Below, piece after piece: positions 18,719 to 30,656 of a stretch of DNA of 37,288 bases. The stretch comes from Acidobacteria bacterium 13_2_20CM_57_17 (GTDB taxonomy: Bacteria; Acidobacteriota; Terriglobia; Acidiferrales; UBA7541). How positions within the stretch are numbered: the stretch's first letter is position 1; the number at the start of each line of letters is the position of its first letter. Below the pieces are notes generated by a model. That model was not told the DNA's origin. It saw nothing but the letters and a program-made list of their open reading frames with translations, and did no database searches. Both the position numbers and the translations under genes were made by a program. Where the stretch lies: the NCBI GenBank assembly GCA_001914785.1, contig MNDE01000082.1, positions 1 through 37,288 of the forward strand, given 5' to 3'.

Positions 18719-20110
18719 ATGCGCTTTGACACCGTAATTCGCAACGGCACGGTCGTGACTGCCACAGACACCTCCCTCGCTGACGTCGGCATCGCGGGCG
18801 ACAAGGTCACTGCCATCGCCGCTCAGCTTCCAGCGGAAAACGCCACGCGCATCGTTGATGCCTCCGGCTGCCTCGTCATTCCCGGCGGCATCGACGTGCA
18901 CACGCACCTCGACATGCCCTTCGGCGGCACGACCAGCGCCGACGATTTCCAGACTGGCACCATCGCCGCCGCGTTCGGCGGTACCACCACGCTCATCGAT
19001 TTCGCCATCCAGTACAAAGGCCAAACCCTCCGCCAGGCCTTTGACACTTGGATGAAAAAGGCCTATGACAAAGCCGTCACCGACTACGCTTTCCACTGCA
19101 TCATCACCGACCTCGGCTCCGCCCAGCTTGAGGAAATGGGCCAGCTTATTCGCGAAGGCATTACCAGCTTCAAGCTCTTCATGGCCTACCCGGGCGTCTT
19201 CATGCTCGATGACGCCACCATCTTCAAGGCCATGCGTCAGGCAGCAAAACACAGCGGCCTCATTTGCATGCACGCAGAAAACGGCGGCGCCATCGACGTC
19301 ATCGTTCAGCAAGCCCTCGCCGAAGGGAAACGCGCGCCGAAGTATCACGCGCTCACCCGCCCCACCACCGCTGAAGCCGAAGCCACTTCCCGCGCCATCG
19401 CCCTCGCGGAAATGGCCGGAGCGCCCGTTTACATCGTCCATCTCTCCTGCAACGACGCACTCGAAAAAGTCCGCGAAGCCCGCGACCGCGGCCTTCCCGC
19501 CTACGCCGAAACCTGTCCGCAATACTTGTATCTCTCTCTCGAAAATATGGACGCGCCCGGATTTGAAAGCGCCAAATACGTTTTCACTCCGCCGCTCCGC
19601 GAAAAGTGGAATCAGGAAAAACTCTGGCAGGGCCTCGCCAAAGACACGTTGCAAGTCGTCTCCACCGACCACTGTCCCTTCTGCTTCAAGGAGCAGAAGG
19701 AACTCGGGAAGGACGACTTCACCAAAATTCCCAACGGCGGCCCTGGCATCGAGCACCGCTTAAGCCTCGTCTATACCGGCGGCGTCCACGGCAAGCATTT
19801 TTCGCCCAATCGTTTTGTCCAGCTCGTTGCAACCGCACCGGCAAAACTCTTCGGCCTCTACCCGCGCAAAGGCACCATCGCCGTCGGCTCCGATGCCGAC
19901 CTGGTCATCTTCGATCCCAATCACGAGGAAGTCATCAGCGCCAAGACCCACCACATGCGCGTGGATTATTCCATGTTCGAGGGCATCAAGATCAAAGGCG
20001 CGCCCAAAACCGTTTTCTCCCGCGGCCGCACCGTCATCGAGTCCGGCAAATTCGTCGGCCGCCCCGGCGCAGGCCAATTCCTCCGCCGCCAAACCTACGC
20101 TGGCTTATAG
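18719..20110 (+). CDS. hydA: Dihydropyrimidinase / D-hydantoinase
   Basis: GIDVHTHLDMPFGG metal-binding motif, SFKLFMAYPG (carbamylated Lys context), VSTDHCPFCF; ATG 18719 preceded by GCAGAGGA. Confidence 0.93.
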   Translation: MRFDTVIRNGTVVTATDTSLADVGIAGDKVTAIAAQLPAENATRIVDASGCLVIPGGIDVHTHLDMPFGGTTSADDFQTGTIAAAFGGTTTLIDFAIQYKGQTLRQAFDTWMKKAYDKAVTDYAFHCIITDLGSAQLEEMGQLIREGITSFKLFMAYPGVFMLDDATIFKAMRQAAKHSGLICMHAENGGAIDVIVQQALAEGKRAPKYHALTRPTTAEAEATSRAIALAEMAGAPVYIVHLSCNDALEKVREARDRGLPAYAETCPQYLYLSLENMDAPGFESAKYVFTPPLREKWNQEKLWQGLAKDTLQVVSTDHCPFCFKEQKELGKDDFTKIPNGGPGIEHRLSLVYTGGVHGKHFSPNRFVQLVATAPAKLFGLYPRKGTIAVGSDADLVIFDPNHEEVISAKTHHMRVDYSMFEGIKIKGAPKTVFSRGRTVIESGKFVGRPGAGQFLRRQTYAGL

Positions 20111-20116
20111 CGATGT

Positions 20117-21019
20117 TTAGTGCTTGTTCTCGACAGCTTGTGAGTACGTCTGGTTATTCGGATCCAGCTCATGTGCTCTCTGGTAGGCGGCCATCGCCGC
20201 AGGCATGTTGCCCATCCGGTGGTAGGCGATTCCCAAGTCGAACCAGTAGGAGGATTCCTTCGGCTGAAGTCTGGCTGCATCACGCAACCATCGAGCGGCT
20301 TCCTCATTTTTGTCGGCGAGCAGGGCGTCGTAACCCCATTTCCCTTCCTCGAAACCAACCTTGCCTGAAAGGTTGATAGTCGGTCGGCCAAGCGTGGCCC
20401 CCCATAACCCGAATATATCGATTACAGCGATGGTGCCGCCTATTAGCAAGCGGCGACTGGGTTGCGTGATGGCAAAACCAACTAGGGCACCAAGGACAGC
20501 GCCTGCGCCATGTGCAACGTTTGCGACGGCAAAGGTGTGCGTGATAGTCGTAATAATGCAAATCACAAACCATCCAATGAAGAGGTTCACCGTCCTTCGG
20601 TCAATTGCCCCGCGAAAGCGCTCGTCACGGTCGGAAACGACGCACAATAGGCCAAAAAGGCCGTATCCCACTCCGGACAGCCCAACGCCGCCTCGATCGA
20701 ATGCAAAATCCAAAGAGTTGCTTCCCACCGCAAGGAATAAGAAGAGTAAAAGGGTCTTCCCATGTCCGTAGGTTCGCTCAACGGGAGTTCCAAGAACCCA
20801 CAGCCAATAAAGGTTGAACGTAAGATGCAGAATATCAAGATGGGGAAGGATGCTGGTCACAAGCCGCCAAAGCTGCCCGCGACGAATCTCAGCATTCTCG
20901 AAGAATGGCGTGATGTCTACCTTGGCCCACCAAGCAATGGTTACGACAACCGCCAAAGCTCCAAAGCCAACAACAACGGGGTATTTTGGAATTTCGGTCC
21001 ATTTGGGGATAGTGGCCAT
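20117..21019 (-). CDS. Rhomboid family intramembrane serine protease with C-terminal TPR region
   Basis: GLSGVGYGLFG (GxSx catalytic motif) and NVAHGAGAVLGALVG (catalytic His); C-terminal TPR helices (SSYWFDLGIAYHRMGNMPAAMAAYQRAHELDPNN); ATG at 21019 has upstream GGAGTG. Confidence 0.85.
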   Translation of the reverse strand: MATIPKWTEIPKYPVVVGFGALAVVVTIAWWAKVDITPFFENAEIRRGQLWRLVTSILPHLDILHLTFNLYWLWVLGTPVERTYGHGKTLLLFLFLAVGSNSLDFAFDRGGVGLSGVGYGLFGLLCVVSDRDERFRGAIDRRTVNLFIGWFVICIITTITHTFAVANVAHGAGAVLGALVGFAITQPSRRLLIGGTIAVIDIFGLWGATLGRPTINLSGKVGFEEGKWGYDALLADKNEEAARWLRDAARLQPKESSYWFDLGIAYHRMGNMPAAMAAYQRAHELDPNNQTYSQAVENKH

Positions 21020-21162
21020 AATCACTCCGACTTTTGCTTGTCTTGCAAGGAACGCGGACACCTTCTTTCAGCAGAGTATTTTTTGAGATTATCAGGCTAG
21101 TCCCCTGAGACAACTGACAGAACTTCCATGAATTCGTAACAGTAATTGCTAAACGGCTGTTC

Positions 21163-21192
21163 TTGACGCTTTTCTTTCCCTCCTGCTATTGT
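21163..21192 (+). promoter_or_regulatory. Candidate uvrA promoter
   Basis: TTGACG (21163-21168), 18-nt spacer, TATTGT (21187-21192) upstream of uvrA. Confidence 0.4.
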
Positions 21193-21261
21193 GAGAAGTT
21201 ATCTTGGGCTTAGTGTACCTACTGAGCGCCGGGGCTCCTGTGGAGGGAGCGTTTCTGACTC

Positions 21262-24112
<2,851 letters not shown>

Positions 24113-24129
<17 letters not shown>

Positions 24130-24238
24130 CTGGCGCGCCGTAGCATCGGTCCTCTTTTCCTCGATCGTGGCGTGTCTACTGGGACTGGGAGGATTTCTTG
24201 GAGGCTCGTACGTCCGGAGCCATTGCGGCCCGCCATGA
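24113..24238 (+). CDS. Candidate microprotein (41 aa, single TM)
   Basis: ORF not in the track: [41 protein letters not shown]; overlaps the uvrA 3' end by 17 nt, hydrophobic segment with GxxxG-type glycines. Confidence 0.4.
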
Positions 24239-24248
24239 GGTGACCCTG

Positions 24249-24392
24249 ATGAAAGTGATGCTTACTCTTGCGGGCTTCTGGTTGGCGGGGCTATTGCGAT
24301 TGCCGGGAGTACATTGTCCTTGTGGAAATTTTGGCCCGGGGCCTCGCTCGCGGAAATCATCATTAACCGGCGGTGAAATTGGCGGAGCATGA
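24249..24392 (+). CDS. Candidate microprotein (47 aa, N-terminal hydrophobic segment, CPC motif)
   Basis: GAGGTGA Shine-Dalgarno-like sequence (24237-24243) 5 nt before ATG 24249; [47 protein letters not shown]. Confidence 0.45.
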   Translation: MKVMLTLAGFWLAGLLRLPGVHCPCGNFGPGPRSRKSSLTGGEIGGA

Positions 24393-24457
24393 TCCACTCC
24401 TCAGTCTCGCCTTCGCTTGGTATTACGAACCGTGCGGGTTAGAGTATCCCCTACTCC

Positions 24458-25462
24458 ATGAGCAACTATTCCATCCAGCCTCTGTCTCTTGGCGCGGTGC
24501 GTACCTATCCGCTCGCTTCGCGCAAAAGCAAAGTCAGTGTCCGCGATTTCGCGAAACCGTCCGGCACGAACAGCTCCCTCACAAAATTTCTCGATTCACT
24601 GCCGGACATTCTTACGGGAGAAGATCTACGCAATCTCCTCAGCGCGATTCATATTGCACGCAAACAGCGGAAAGCCATTCTCTGGGGGATCGGCGGGCAC
24701 GTCATCAAAGTCGGCCTCGGCCCTGTCCTGATCGATCTGATGAAACGCGGATTCGTCTCCGGAATCGCCATGAACGGCGCGGCGCTTATCCATGATTTTG
24801 AAATTGCGCTCGCCGGAAACACTTCCGAAGATGTAGAAGCCGGTCTTGGCGACGGCCAATTCGGCATGGCCGAAGAAACAGGAGAATATCTGAACGAAAT
24901 CGCCAAACTTGCTCACCGCATTCGGATTGGCTACGGGGAAGCTGCCGGGCAATTTCTTTCCAGCGGCGTCATCGAAGTGAAACACGCCGATTTCAGCGTC
25001 CTCGCCGTGGCGTACAAACACCGCATCCCCGTGACGATTCACCTGGCCATCGGCACGGACATCCCGCACATGCATCCAGCGGCTAACGGCGCGGCGCTGG
25101 GCGATGCCACGCATCACGATTTCCGTTTGTTCTGCGCGCTTTTGCAGCTGATGCATCCTGGAGGCGTTTATCTAAATTGGGGTTCCGCGGTTCTTCTGCC
25201 CGAGGTTTTTCTGAAAGCGATTTCCGTGGTGCGCAATCTCGGCATTCCACTCCGCCCTATTACCACTGCGAACTTCGACTTTATCCAGCACTACCGTCCG
25301 TTGCAGAATGTAGTGAAGCGCCCCACCGCGGCGGCCGGCGGACGCAGCGGACCTGAATCGCACGGCTACGCCATTACCGGCCACCACGAGTTGCTTATGC
25401 CGCTCGTCGCCGCCGCGTTGGCTGCCGGCTGGCCCAAGAAACGCAGAACGGGGAAACGATGA
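24458..25462 (+). CDS. Deoxyhypusine synthase-like family protein
   Basis: 334 aa; GGHVIKVGLGPVLIDL, MNGAALIHDFEIALAG, KHRIPVTIHLAIGTDIPHMHP, GYAITGHHELLMPLVAAAL; motif order resembles the DHS fold by eye, including a C-terminal Lys-containing segment. No alignment run. Confidence 0.55.
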   Translation: MSNYSIQPLSLGAVRTYPLASRKSKVSVRDFAKPSGTNSSLTKFLDSLPDILTGEDLRNLLSAIHIARKQRKAILWGIGGHVIKVGLGPVLIDLMKRGFVSGIAMNGAALIHDFEIALAGNTSEDVEAGLGDGQFGMAEETGEYLNEIAKLAHRIRIGYGEAAGQFLSSGVIEVKHADFSVLAVAYKHRIPVTIHLAIGTDIPHMHPAANGAALGDATHHDFRLFCALLQLMHPGGVYLNWGSAVLLPEVFLKAISVVRNLGIPLRPITTANFDFIQHYRPLQNVVKRPTAAAGGRSGPESHGYAITGHHELLMPLVAAALAAGWPKKRRTGKR

Positions 25463-26445
25463 GCCACTCTGAAGACGATCCGCCGAAGCCGCTAGAGCCG
25501 AATTTCGACTCGGAGCCCTTGAGCAGCGATAGGTCCGCATCATCTTCCGCAGAGCCCGTCTCTGAATTTCTTGGTGGCGACCCCATCTCTTTTGCGGCCG
25601 CCACTCCTTGTAAAGCAAAGCCTCTTCTGCCTGAAGACCTGTGCATCTCTTGGTCCTGGGCACATCTCATTGTGTTCTTGGTTTTCGGCTTTGGCAGCCT
25701 GCTGATTGTGCAAGTCGGCGCCGTATTGCTGCTCTCCGCTAACAAGCACCTCACGCAAAAACAACTGCAGCAGATGATCGAGTCCAAGCCGCAATTCCTG
25801 GTCGGCACAAACGTTCTCTGGTACGCATTGCTTTTTCTTTTTCTCTACATGACTCTCGCGGTCCTGCGCGGCCTTCCCTTTTGGCGTTCTCTCGGCTGGA
25901 AGAGACTCAGGTCCGATCCCTCTACTGGCAAGGGCAACCCGTGGATGTATTTCCTTTCCGGCTGCGGCTTGGCCATTTTCGTGGCCTTAGCCAGCTCGCG
26001 CGTCAAGAACGTGGATCACGTTCCCATTCAGCAGCTCTTCAAGAGCCGCACCGGCGCCATGCTGCTCATGGCCATGGCGGTTTTCGTCGCTCCACTGGTC
26101 GAAGAAACGGTTTTCCGCGGTTACCTGTACCCGCTTTTCGCCAGTAAATTTTCGGGCCTTGCGCAAAATGCTGGGGCCGATCCTCCCGGCGCCATCCGGT
26201 TCGGCACTTTTGTCGGCATTGTTATCACTGGAACCTTGTTTGGCCTCATGCACGGCGCACAACTCGGATGGACCTGGGGCCTTGTGGGCCTCCTGACTCT
26301 CGTCGGCATTATCTTCACGTTTGCACGGGCCTGGACCGGAACGGTTCTCGCGAGTTTTCTCCTTCACCTCGGCTACAATTCTATGATCGCCATCACCTCG
26401 ATCATCGCGACCAAGGGCTTCACGCAGATGCCTCCGAGCCCCTGA
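25459..26445 (+). CDS. CPBP family intramembrane metalloprotease
   Basis: EETVFRGYLYPLF (EExxxR), FGLMHGAQLG, HLGYNSM; polytopic; ATGA overlap with the upstream gene. Confidence 0.87.
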   Translation: MSHSEDDPPKPLEPNFDSEPLSSDRSASSSAEPVSEFLGGDPISFAAATPCKAKPLLPEDLCISWSWAHLIVFLVFGFGSLLIVQVGAVLLLSANKHLTQKQLQQMIESKPQFLVGTNVLWYALLFLFLYMTLAVLRGLPFWRSLGWKRLRSDPSTGKGNPWMYFLSGCGLAIFVALASSRVKNVDHVPIQQLFKSRTGAMLLMAMAVFVAPLVEETVFRGYLYPLFASKFSGLAQNAGADPPGAIRFGTFVGIVITGTLFGLMHGAQLGWTWGLVGLLTLVGIIFTFARAWTGTVLASFLLHLGYNSMIAITSIIATKGFTQMPPSP

Positions 26446-26524
26446 ATTTGCACGATGGCGCAATTCGTTTTCGGCCCCGGCCTCCGCTACAATTGGAATT
26501 CGTGAGAACATCGAGCGCAAGCGC

Positions 26525-27598
26525 ATGTACGTAGCACAACCCATCAAATGGACGGAGCACGGCGTGGTCATGCTTGACCAGCGCCGCCTTCCCGCTGAAG
26601 AGATTAGCTACACCTACACGGATTACCGTGAAGTCGCCAAAGCTATTCGCGAAATGGTCATTCGCGGCGCTCCGGCGATTGGGGTGGCCGCCGCGATGGG
26701 CGTCGCCCTCGGCGTTCTGCATTCTTCGGCAAAATCCAAAGAAACACTGCAGAGAGAACTTGCAGAAGTCTGTGCGGCGCTCGCAGAAACTCGACCCACT
26801 GCTGTCGATCTCACCTGGGCGCTCGAGCGCATGTGTGTCCGCTTTGCTGAGCTCAGCAATGAAACCCCCGACATCGAAAAAATCAAAAAGGGCATGGTTG
26901 AAGAAGCAAAGCTAATCCATCACGAGAAAAAGTCCACGGATGAGGCAATCGGGCGCTTTGGAGCGGAATTCATGCCGCGCGAAGGCCAGGTGATGACGCA
27001 ATGCAACGCCGGCGCGCTCGCCACCGCTGGCATCGGCACGGCGCTCGGAGTGATTCGCGTGGCGTTCGAGCAGGGAAGAAAGCTCCACGTGCTTGTGCCT
27101 GAGACGCGGCCGTATCTTCAGGGCGCCCGCCTTACAGCGTGGGAATTACACAAAGGCGGAATTCCGCTCACGCTCATCACCGACAATATGGCAGGCCACT
27201 TTTTGAAATCAGGAAAAGTCGGCGCGATCGTTACTGGCGCGGACCGCATCGCCGCCAACGGCGATACCGCCAATAAGATCGGCACCTACCAGATCGCCGT
27301 ACTCGCCAAAGAAAATAATGTGCCGTTTTATATTGCCGCGCCCGTTTCTACTTTCGATTTATCCATACCGGATGGCGAGCATATTCCGATCGAAGAGCGT
27401 TCCGCCGATGAAGTCACGCATCTCCAGGGCGTTCGCATCGCGCCGGATGTTCACGCCGCGCATCCCGCCTTCGACGTTACTCCCGCCCGGTACATCGCGG
27501 CGATCTTTACGGAACGCGGTGTCGCCCGCGCGCCTTATATCGACTCGCTTCGCTCTCTCGCCGCTTCCCGCGACACTGTTGCCACCGCTCGCAGCTAA
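26525..27598 (+). CDS. mtnA: S-methyl-5-thioribose-1-phosphate isomerase
   Basis: 357 aa; VIRGAPAIGVAAAMGVALG, MTQCNAGALATAGIGTALGVIR, GADRIAANGDTANKIGTY signatures. Confidence 0.94.
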   Translation: MYVAQPIKWTEHGVVMLDQRRLPAEEISYTYTDYREVAKAIREMVIRGAPAIGVAAAMGVALGVLHSSAKSKETLQRELAEVCAALAETRPTAVDLTWALERMCVRFAELSNETPDIEKIKKGMVEEAKLIHHEKKSTDEAIGRFGAEFMPREGQVMTQCNAGALATAGIGTALGVIRVAFEQGRKLHVLVPETRPYLQGARLTAWELHKGGIPLTLITDNMAGHFLKSGKVGAIVTGADRIAANGDTANKIGTYQIAVLAKENNVPFYIAAPVSTFDLSIPDGEHIPIEERSADEVTHLQGVRIAPDVHAAHPAFDVTPARYIAAIFTERGVARAPYIDSLRSLAASRDTVATARS

Positions 27599-27602
27599 TA
27601 GA

Positions 27603-27620
27603 GTCGCGATCCGTCGTGAC
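27603..27620 (+). terminator. Possible mtnA terminator hairpin
   Basis: GTCGCGA-TCCG-TCGTGAC (7 bp including one G.T) followed by a moderately T-rich stretch, in the 31-nt gap between convergent genes. Confidence 0.35.
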
Positions 27621-27629
27621 TGGATTTTC

Positions 27630-28241
27630 CTACTCTTGTTTTATCGAAGCTCCGGCCTGCGTGATGCTTCCCTGCAGCAAGTCAGTTTTGATGGTCATTT
27701 TCTGATGCGCAAGCAGATTGACCTCTGTTTCGAAAGCTTGGTATCCGGCAAGAGCAATCTTGATGCGGTGTTTCCCGGGGCTGACGAGCATGCCGTGCCC
27801 CACGCCGCTGAATTCAGTGACGGTTCCGGCGAAAGCGTCATCCACAAAAACCGCAGCCCGGTCTGGAGTGACTTTTAGTTTGATGAGAGAAGTAACAGTT
27901 GGCAGGCGAGTCCGAGGGTCCTTCAGCATCACAACTTGCACCTCGGTTTTCTTGTGCGGTTCCACGACGACCTTCTTCGTGAAATCCGTATACCCTGCCT
28001 GACGAATGGCGATCTCGTGTTCGCCGGGCATAAGCAAGAGTTTCTTCTCAGCCTTCAGCTCATCGACGTAGCCTAGATATTGTCCATCGACCCAGACTCC
28101 GGATGTTTTATCGGCTTTAGTCTTTCCGACCAATTTCACCTCGCCCAGGACCTGGCTCTGAGCGTGGGCTGTGAAAGGGACAATCAGGAGGGACAACGCA
28201 AGGCAGAAAACCGCATTGCGCACTACGAATTGAATATTCAT
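27630..28241 (-). CDS. Secreted PEGA-domain protein
   Basis: 203 aa; signal peptide (FCLALSLLIVPFTAHA); PEGA-like repeats (LLMPGEHEIAIRQAGYTDFTKKVVV, LVSPGKHRIKIALAGYQAFETEV). Confidence 0.82.
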   Translation of the reverse strand: MNIQFVVRNAVFCLALSLLIVPFTAHAQSQVLGEVKLVGKTKADKTSGVWVDGQYLGYVDELKAEKKLLLMPGEHEIAIRQAGYTDFTKKVVVEPHKKTEVQVVMLKDPRTRLPTVTSLIKLKVTPDRAAVFVDDAFAGTVTEFSGVGHGMLVSPGKHRIKIALAGYQAFETEVNLLAHQKMTIKTDLLQGSITQAGASIKQE

Positions 28242-28387
28242 CCGCTACCCCCAGGAACGCGCTATCTGGAATTCTGAATCGCCTGGGTACGATTCAACTC
28301 CCCCTCGAACAGGGTGTAACCAGTATTCTAACCGCAAACCTGCGCAATCGGCGCGTTGTTTTATGCCTGGGGACTGACCGGCGGCAG

Positions 28388-30535
28388 TCAGTTCTGAATG
28401 CCCATCTGAATCAGAAAGTACGTATAATCAAACGCCGTCTCATGCAGGCGATCATATCGGCCGGAGGCGCCGCCGTGCCCGGCTGGATTCATGTTGGTCT
28501 TCAGGATCATCGTATTGTGGTCCGTTCGAATCGCGCGCATCTTGGCGACATATTTGGCTGGCTCCCAGTACATCACCTGGCTGTCATTGAAGGACGTTCT
28601 CACCAGCATGTTGGGATAGCTTTTCGGCTCAATGTTGTCGTACGGCGAGTAGGTAATCATGTAATCGAAAGCGGGCTTTTGCTTGGGATTACCCCACTCC
28701 TCGAATTCGCTGACGGTGAGAGGCAGAGACTCGTCGAGCATGGTGTTCATGACGTCCACGAACGGAACGCCCACCAGGGCGGCGTGAAATAAGTCCGGCC
28801 GCATATTCAGGACGGCGCCCATCAAGAGGCCCCCGGCGCTTCTTCCTTCGATCACCAAGCGGTCCTTCGAACCATATCCTTGGGCCGCGAGATATTCGGC
28901 AGAGGAGATGAAATCGGTGAAGGTGTTCTTCTTGTGCATCATGCGGCCGTTGTCGTGCCAGGCTTTGCCCATTTCGCCGCCGCCGCGAATGTGCGCGACC
29001 GCTGCTACGACCCCGCGATCGACCATGCTGAAGAGGTTGGAGTTAAAACTGATGTCGTAAGGATATCCGTAGGAACCATAGCCGGTTAGATAAAGCGGAC
29101 CCTTTCCATCCAGCTTGGCGCCTTTGAGATGTACGACGGTGATGGGAATCTTCACGCCATCGGATGCCGTCGCAAAAATGCGCTCCACTTGATAGCGCGT
29201 GCGGTCATAGCCTCCGGGTACTTCTTTCTGCTTGAGCAAGGTGGTGCTGCCGCTCGCCATGTCGTATTCGAACACCGACTGCGGAGTGATGAACGACTGG
29301 TAGCCGTAGCGGAACTTGGCCGTATCGTATTCACGATTGAGGTAGGGATAGTCGACATAAGCCGGCTCCGGAAATTCGAGGCGGCGGGACTCTCCGCTTT
29401 GCAGGTTGGTGACGCGAATTTGCGGCAAGCCCTTCTCCCGTTCGTAAGAAATGTAATAGTTCTTGAAGAAATCCGTATCATCGAGCATCACATCGGCGCG
29501 ATGCGGCACGACCTCCTGCCAATTCTTGCTGCCGGGATCGGAAACGGGGACCTTCACCAGGCGGAAATTACGCCCTGTATCGTTGACGCGGATGTAGAAG
29601 AAATTGCCATTGTGGTCCGGGTAGTACTCAACGTCCTGTTTGCGAGGTTCCATGAGTTTCCATTCCGCCATGGGTTGATCGGCAGGGATGTAGCGCGCTT
29701 CGCTGGTGGTGTGACTGCCGGAGATCAGCAATAAGTAGGCCTTGCTGCGCGTTTTGCCGGTGCCAATGTCGAACCTTTCGTCCTTTTCTTCGTAGAGGAG
29801 CGTGTCCGGACCGGCGGTGCCGACATTGTGACGATAGAACTGATTCGAGCGTTTCGATACCGCGTCCTCCGTGGTGTAGAAGATGGTTTTGTTGTCGTTG
29901 GCCCAGGCGACGGAGTCGACGCGCTCGGCGTGGTCCGGTAGCAGTTTGCCGGTGCGCAAATCCTTTACGGCCAGGGTGAACTGGCGAAATCCGGTGTTGT
30001 CGGTGGTGTAGGCCAGCAGGTTGCCGTCGTCGCTGACGTTGTATGCTCCGAGCGACATGAACTTCTGCCCTTTGGCCAGTTCATTTACGTCCAGCACAAT
30101 TTCTTCGGAAGCGTCCATGCTGCCCTTTTTCCGGCAGCGGATGGCGTATTGCTTCCCGGCCTCCGTCCGCGTGTAGTAGAAGTAGCCGCCGTCCTTATAG
30201 GGCACCTCGACGTCCGTTTCCTTGATGCGGCTCAGCATTTCGTCGTACAGTTTTTTTTGTAAAGCTTCGGTGGGCTTCATCACCGCATCGGTGTAAGCGT
30301 TCTCGGCTTCCAGATAAGCTTTTACGTCGGGATTCTTCTTTTCGCGCAGCCAATAGTAGTTGTCCACCAAGGTGTGCCCGTTGATCTCCGTCGTCTTCGG
30401 AATTTTCTTCGCCACTGGCGGTGCTGGAAGCGAGGAGGAAGAATCGTCCGTCACAATCGCGTAGCCGGACGAAAGGATCAATGAGGCGAGGACAAGCGAA
30501 CTCATTCGAAGGTAAGGCAAAGCAGGCTTTTTCAT
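28388..30535 (-). CDS. Prolyl oligopeptidase family (S9), oligopeptidase B-like, exported
   Basis: 715 aa; GRSAGGLLMGAVLNMRPDLF nucleophile motif, HIRGGGEMGKAWHDNGR, MNPAGHGGASGRYDRLHETAF; N-terminal signal-like segment. Confidence 0.92.
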   Translation of the reverse strand: MKKPALPYLRMSSLVLASLILSSGYAIVTDDSSSSLPAPPVAKKIPKTTEINGHTLVDNYYWLREKKNPDVKAYLEAENAYTDAVMKPTEALQKKLYDEMLSRIKETDVEVPYKDGGYFYYTRTEAGKQYAIRCRKKGSMDASEEIVLDVNELAKGQKFMSLGAYNVSDDGNLLAYTTDNTGFRQFTLAVKDLRTGKLLPDHAERVDSVAWANDNKTIFYTTEDAVSKRSNQFYRHNVGTAGPDTLLYEEKDERFDIGTGKTRSKAYLLLISGSHTTSEARYIPADQPMAEWKLMEPRKQDVEYYPDHNGNFFYIRVNDTGRNFRLVKVPVSDPGSKNWQEVVPHRADVMLDDTDFFKNYYISYEREKGLPQIRVTNLQSGESRRLEFPEPAYVDYPYLNREYDTAKFRYGYQSFITPQSVFEYDMASGSTTLLKQKEVPGGYDRTRYQVERIFATASDGVKIPITVVHLKGAKLDGKGPLYLTGYGSYGYPYDISFNSNLFSMVDRGVVAAVAHIRGGGEMGKAWHDNGRMMHKKNTFTDFISSAEYLAAQGYGSKDRLVIEGRSAGGLLMGAVLNMRPDLFHAALVGVPFVDVMNTMLDESLPLTVSEFEEWGNPKQKPAFDYMITYSPYDNIEPKSYPNMLVRTSFNDSQVMYWEPAKYVAKMRAIRTDHNTMILKTNMNPAGHGGASGRYDRLHETAFDYTYFLIQMGIQN

Positions 30536-30546
30536 TGGATTTCCTT

Positions 30547-30571
30547 AATGAGACTGCAAAACTGTCTCATT
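30547..30571. promoter_or_regulatory. Palindromic operator-like site in the divergent intergenic region
   Basis: AATGAGAC-N9-GTCTCATT, 8-bp perfect inverted repeat, 12-36 bp upstream of the S9 peptidase ATG. Confidence 0.5.
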
Positions 30572-30642
30572 CTATACCAACATCCGCGCAGCCGCGATAG
30601 CTTCCGGGCCCGAGCCAATATCGTGCACAAAATAAACCTGCG

Positions 30643-30648
30643 TATAAT
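30643..30648 (+). promoter_or_regulatory. Candidate -10 element of the TonB-receptor-like gene
   Basis: Perfect TATAAT 9 nt before the first ATG (30657); implies a leaderless start or the downstream ATG at 30678. No convincing -35. Confidence 0.35.
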
Positions 30649-30656
30649 GTTTCGCG

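Noticed and set aside
18701-19756. 351-aa minus-strand ORF
   Set aside because: Antisense to the dihydropyrimidinase; Gly/Ala/Val-rich shadow translation.
19606-20376. 256-aa plus-strand ORF overlapping the hydA and rhomboid ends
   Set aside because: Arg/Pro-rich out-of-frame translation of hydA continuing into the opposite-strand rhomboid gene.
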